This document shows positions 5,495 to 7,208 of a stretch of 7,208 nucleotides of DNA, piece by piece. The DNA comes from Oscillospiraceae bacterium (GTDB taxonomy: Bacteria > Bacillota > Clostridia > Oscillospirales > Ruminococcaceae). The notes under the pieces were generated by a model, which made no database searches, was not told the DNA's origin, and worked only from the letters and a program-made list of their open reading frames with translations. Location: positions 1 to 7,208 of the forward strand of contig JAFPPJ010000062.1 in assembly GCA_017410745.1 (NCBI GenBank), written 5' to 3'. Position 1 is the stretch's first letter. Each line of letters starts with the position of its first letter. The translations under genes and the position numbers were made by a program.

Positions 5495-5525
5495 ACCAAA
5501 GCAGGCTGAGCCTGCACCCTCCTTT
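5495..5525 (-). promoter_or_regulatory. Hairpin-bridged ribosome binding site
   Basis: On the minus strand the order is AAAGGAGGG (5525-5517), one T, the perfect hairpin GCAGGC-TCA-GCCTGC (5515-5501), TTTGGT (5500-5495), then ATG. The linear gap from GGAGGG to ATG is 22 bases, too long for ordinary initiation. With the 15-base hairpin folded out, 7 bases remain, which is optimal. Bacteriophage T4 gene 38 is a known case of a hairpin that shortens such a gap. Confidence 0.55.
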
Positions 5526-5694
5526 GAGTCTGATGCATATGTGCTGATATATGATAGGCTTGCTTATATGTTCGGGTCATATCCTATAGATAAGCAGGCT
5601 GAGCCTGCACCCACCTATGGCTCTGATAAATATGTGCTGATACCGGAGATAGGCTTATCTCTTAGTATCTGTTCGGGTAATATCCCATAGATAA
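5501..5694 (-). repeat. Tandem duplication, units of 93 and 101 bp, each ending in a GCAGGC palindrome
   Basis: Read on the minus strand, unit one (5694-5594) and unit two (5593-5501) both begin TTATCTAT-R-GGATAT-K-ACCCGAACA, share TATCAGCACATAT in the middle and end GGGTGCAGG followed by CTCAGCCTGC. Most of the length difference lies between ACCCGAACA and TATCAGCACATAT. The palindrome GCAGGC-TGA-GCCTGC is thus present at 5501-5515 and 5594-5608. The pair fills the space between the helicase-loader gene and the small hypothetical gene; the second palindrome forms the hairpin in that gene's ribosome binding site. It resembles REP-type intergenic repeats, but no transposase or target duplication is seen. 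Confidence 0.8.
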
Positions 5695-5726
5695 ACTGTT
5701 CCTTACTGCTCCGGATAGGTAATGTA

Positions 5727-6701
5727 TCAGCGCATTTTTCTTCTGATGTCATCGCCAACGAATGCCACTGTCTTATATGCGAACATCATGCGGGATATGA
5801 GTCTCTCGTTGTAGGTGCTGCTCAGCTGTGCCACGCTCAGGTTCGTGCTTATTATAACGGGCTTGCCCGTGTTTATGCGGGTGTTTATGATGTTGTACAG
5901 CGTCGATTCGTAGAACTGACCCGACGGCTCTGTGCCCAGGTCGTCGAGTATCAGCAGGTCTGCATCGAGAAGTATAGACAGTGTATCACCCTGCGCCCTG
6001 CCGAAATGCTCATCCTCTATGGCACGCAGTCTGTCGAGCAGTGAGCCGTAGACCACGCTGTATCCCTTCTCTATGACCTTCCGCGCGATGGCGATGGAAA
6101 GATGTGTCTTGCCAAGACCGGGCGAGCCTATGAACAGCAGGCTCTCCGAGGACTTAGGATCAAAGCTGTCGGCATATGCGATGCAGTTTGCGAGCACCTT
6201 CTTCATGGTCTTATAGGCATCCGTGCCGTTCTTGCTGACACCTCTGTACAGCTCCACATCAAAGTGGCCGAAGTCCGCATTGGGCATATTGGCCGTGCGG
6301 TTGAGCTCATCTGCCGCCACACGGCTTATGAGCCGCCTGAAGCAGTCGCACATCCCGTAGAGGGTAGAGCCTGTGTCATTGCACAGCTCGCAGCGGTACT
6401 TCACCTTGTCGTAGTCTGCGGGATAGCCCGCATCGGTGATGGCCTTGGTTATGAGCGCGGAGCACTCGAGATTGTTCTTGCGTATCTTCTCGAAATTCGC
6501 CTGCTTCTCTGCGGGCGATGCATTTGACAGCATATTTGCGGTGAGCTCGGATGCTGTGAGAGCCTGCATACGGCGCATCTCCGCCACATGGGGGAGCTTT
6601 GCCTCTATCTCCTCGCGCCGCCTTTCGGCCTGTTCGAGCGCCTGCGAACGGCGCTCTTCCATGCGCCTGCTTGCTATTTCCCTTATCTCCTGCCGCGTCA
6701 T
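5727..6701 (-). CDS. DnaI/DnaC-like helicase loader, AAA+ ATPase
   Basis: This 324-residue protein has a charged helical N-terminus (1-50, Arg/Glu-rich, probable coiled coil), a four-cysteine motif (Cys104, Cys107, Cys118, Cys120) likely to bind zinc, and an AAA+ core over about 160-324. The core has Walker A GSPGLGKTH (192-200), Walker B LLILDDLG (249-256), sensor-1 STN (285-287) and NERLISRM (298-305) with the likely arginine finger. The layout fits DnaI-type loaders, in which the N-terminal part contacts the replicative helicase and the ATPase core places it on single-stranded DNA. The cysteine motif and length separate it from IstB transposition proteins (about 250 residues), and no transposase is adjacent. 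ATG 6701 abuts the TAA of the DnaD-like gene (TAAATG), with GGAG 8 bases upstream, so the two are cotranslated. Confidence 0.9.
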   Translation of the reverse strand: MTRQEIREIASRRMEERRSQALEQAERRREEIEAKLPHVAEMRRMQALTASELTANMLSNASPAEKQANFEKIRKNNLECSALITKAITDAGYPADYDKVKYRCELCNDTGSTLYGMCDCFRRLISRVAADELNRTANMPNADFGHFDVELYRGVSKNGTDAYKTMKKVLANCIAYADSFDPKSSESLLFIGSPGLGKTHLSIAIARKVIEKGYSVVYGSLLDRLRAIEDEHFGRAQGDTLSILLDADLLILDDLGTEPSGQFYESTLYNIINTRINTGKPVIISTNLSVAQLSSTYNERLISRMMFAYKTVAFVGDDIRRKMR

Positions 6702-7208
6702 TTACTCATCTCCGCTCTCAACGTCACGCATTATCCATTGTTCGAGGTCTGCCACGGAGTAGACCTGCTCATCGGGTTCATCCTTCTTCTGCGGCTTCGC
6801 TGCATCGGGGGAGGTGCCCTTCTGCCAGTTGCGCAGTATGCCGTCCATATATTTGATGTCTATGCGCAGCTTCTTCTCGGTCGATACCTCTGCTGCCTTC
6901 ATTATCATCTCATCGGTTATGCTCTGCCTGTCCCATCTGTCGAGACATTCGAGCTGTGCGGCAGTGAAGCGTGATATCTTCAGCAGTGATGCTATATGGC
7001 TGCTGTAGCTGTCGGTATGCTGCAGCTTGATCAGCTCCTCATCTGCGGCGCTCAGCGTATTTATTCCGCGCTCACACCAGTCGAGGGCTGTCTTCTCGAT
7101 ATACGCCATATTTCCCTTGCCTGCGGTGTGTGCATAGCCTATAAGCATGATCATTACATCCGTGGGGAGTGCAAGGTGGTCATGTATCCATATGAGAGTG
7201 CGCTGTTC
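6702..7208 (-). CDS. DnaD-domain replication initiation protein, C-terminal part (5' end outside window)
   Basis: The frame is open to the window edge, so ATG 7154 is not taken as the start; 168 residues are visible. Two DnaD/DnaB_2-type modules can be seen. The first ends in YIEKTALDW (visible residues 36-44). The second ends in YMDGILRNW (120-128), the Y-x3-I-x2-W hallmark that contributes to DNA binding in DnaD. Beyond it is a polar linker (KGTSPDAAKPQKKDEPDEQ) and an acidic C-terminus, ending in TAA directly before the helicase-loader start. DnaD proteins remodel origin DNA and help recruit the helicase-loader complex, so the pair makes functional sense. Paired modules are common in clostridial members. 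Confidence 0.88.
   Translation of the reverse strand, partial: EQRTLIWIHDHLALPTDVMIMLIGYAHTAGKGNMAYIEKTALDWCERGINTLSAADEELIKLQHTDSYSSHIASLLKISRFTAAQLECLDRWDRQSITDEMIMKAAEVSTEKKLRIDIKYMDGILRNWQKGTSPDAAKPQKKDEPDEQVYSVADLEQWIMRDVESGDE

Noticed and set aside
5727..6701. IstB-type transposition ATPase
   Set aside because: The length, the four-cysteine motif and the adjoining DnaD-domain gene fit a primosomal helicase loader; no IstA-type transposase is present.
1..7208. CRISPR array or transposon in the window
   Set aside because: The only repeats are a two-unit tandem duplication and short palindromes; there are no regularly spaced repeats with unique spacers, no cas genes and no transposase.

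Overview
The window looks like chromosomal DNA from a Gram-positive, low-to-mid GC anaerobe of the Clostridia, most likely Ruminococcus or a close relative. The reasons are heavy use of the ATA isoleucine codon, strong AGGAGG-type ribosome binding sites, extended -10 promoters with a TRTG element, and the gene families present: a stand-alone LytTR regulator with a DUF3021 membrane protein, and a DnaD-type plus DnaI/DnaC-type primosome pair. This is inference from style and gene content; there is no 16S or other decisive marker.

Layout. (1) 1-79: the 3' end of a tRNA-Leu gene and its intrinsic terminator. (2) 121-2877: a four-gene plus-strand operon of LytTR regulator, DUF3021 four-helix membrane protein, ABC ATPase and ABC-2 permease. 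Each junction is a 4-base ATGA overlap. A good promoter at 121-149 precedes a 250-base leader with a palindrome at the expected start site. (3) 2880-3698, minus: a metallo-beta-lactamase-fold hydrolase with all its metal ligands, convergent with the ABC operon across a shared hairpin. (4) 3699-4099: a divergent promoter region and then a structured leader. The leader has a near-consensus promoter, a 19-codon leader ORF, an intrinsic terminator before the structural gene, and a 13-bp stem that covers the ribosome binding site of the next gene. (5) 4100-5059, plus: a two-domain GNAT acetyltransferase interrupted by one in-frame TAG. (6) 5213-5694, minus: a small protein of unknown function whose Shine-Dalgarno and start codon are separated by a perfect 6-bp hairpin. 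That hairpin ends one unit of a 93/101-bp tandem duplication. (7) 5727-7208, minus: a DnaI/DnaC-like helicase loader directly preceded by a DnaD-domain protein that runs off the window.

How the parts work together. The LytTR, DUF3021 and ABC genes read as a self-contained regulatory and export unit: a DNA-binding protein held in check or tuned by a membrane partner, controlling its own operon and a small ABC exporter. The DnaD and DnaI-like genes would act together in loading the replicative helicase.

The least ordinary part is the leader of the GNAT gene. It has the parts of a translation-linked attenuator, as seen upstream of many inducible antibiotic-resistance genes, yet the gene behind it carries a nonsense codon. 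The hairpin-bridged ribosome binding site at 5495-5525 is the second feature worth testing.
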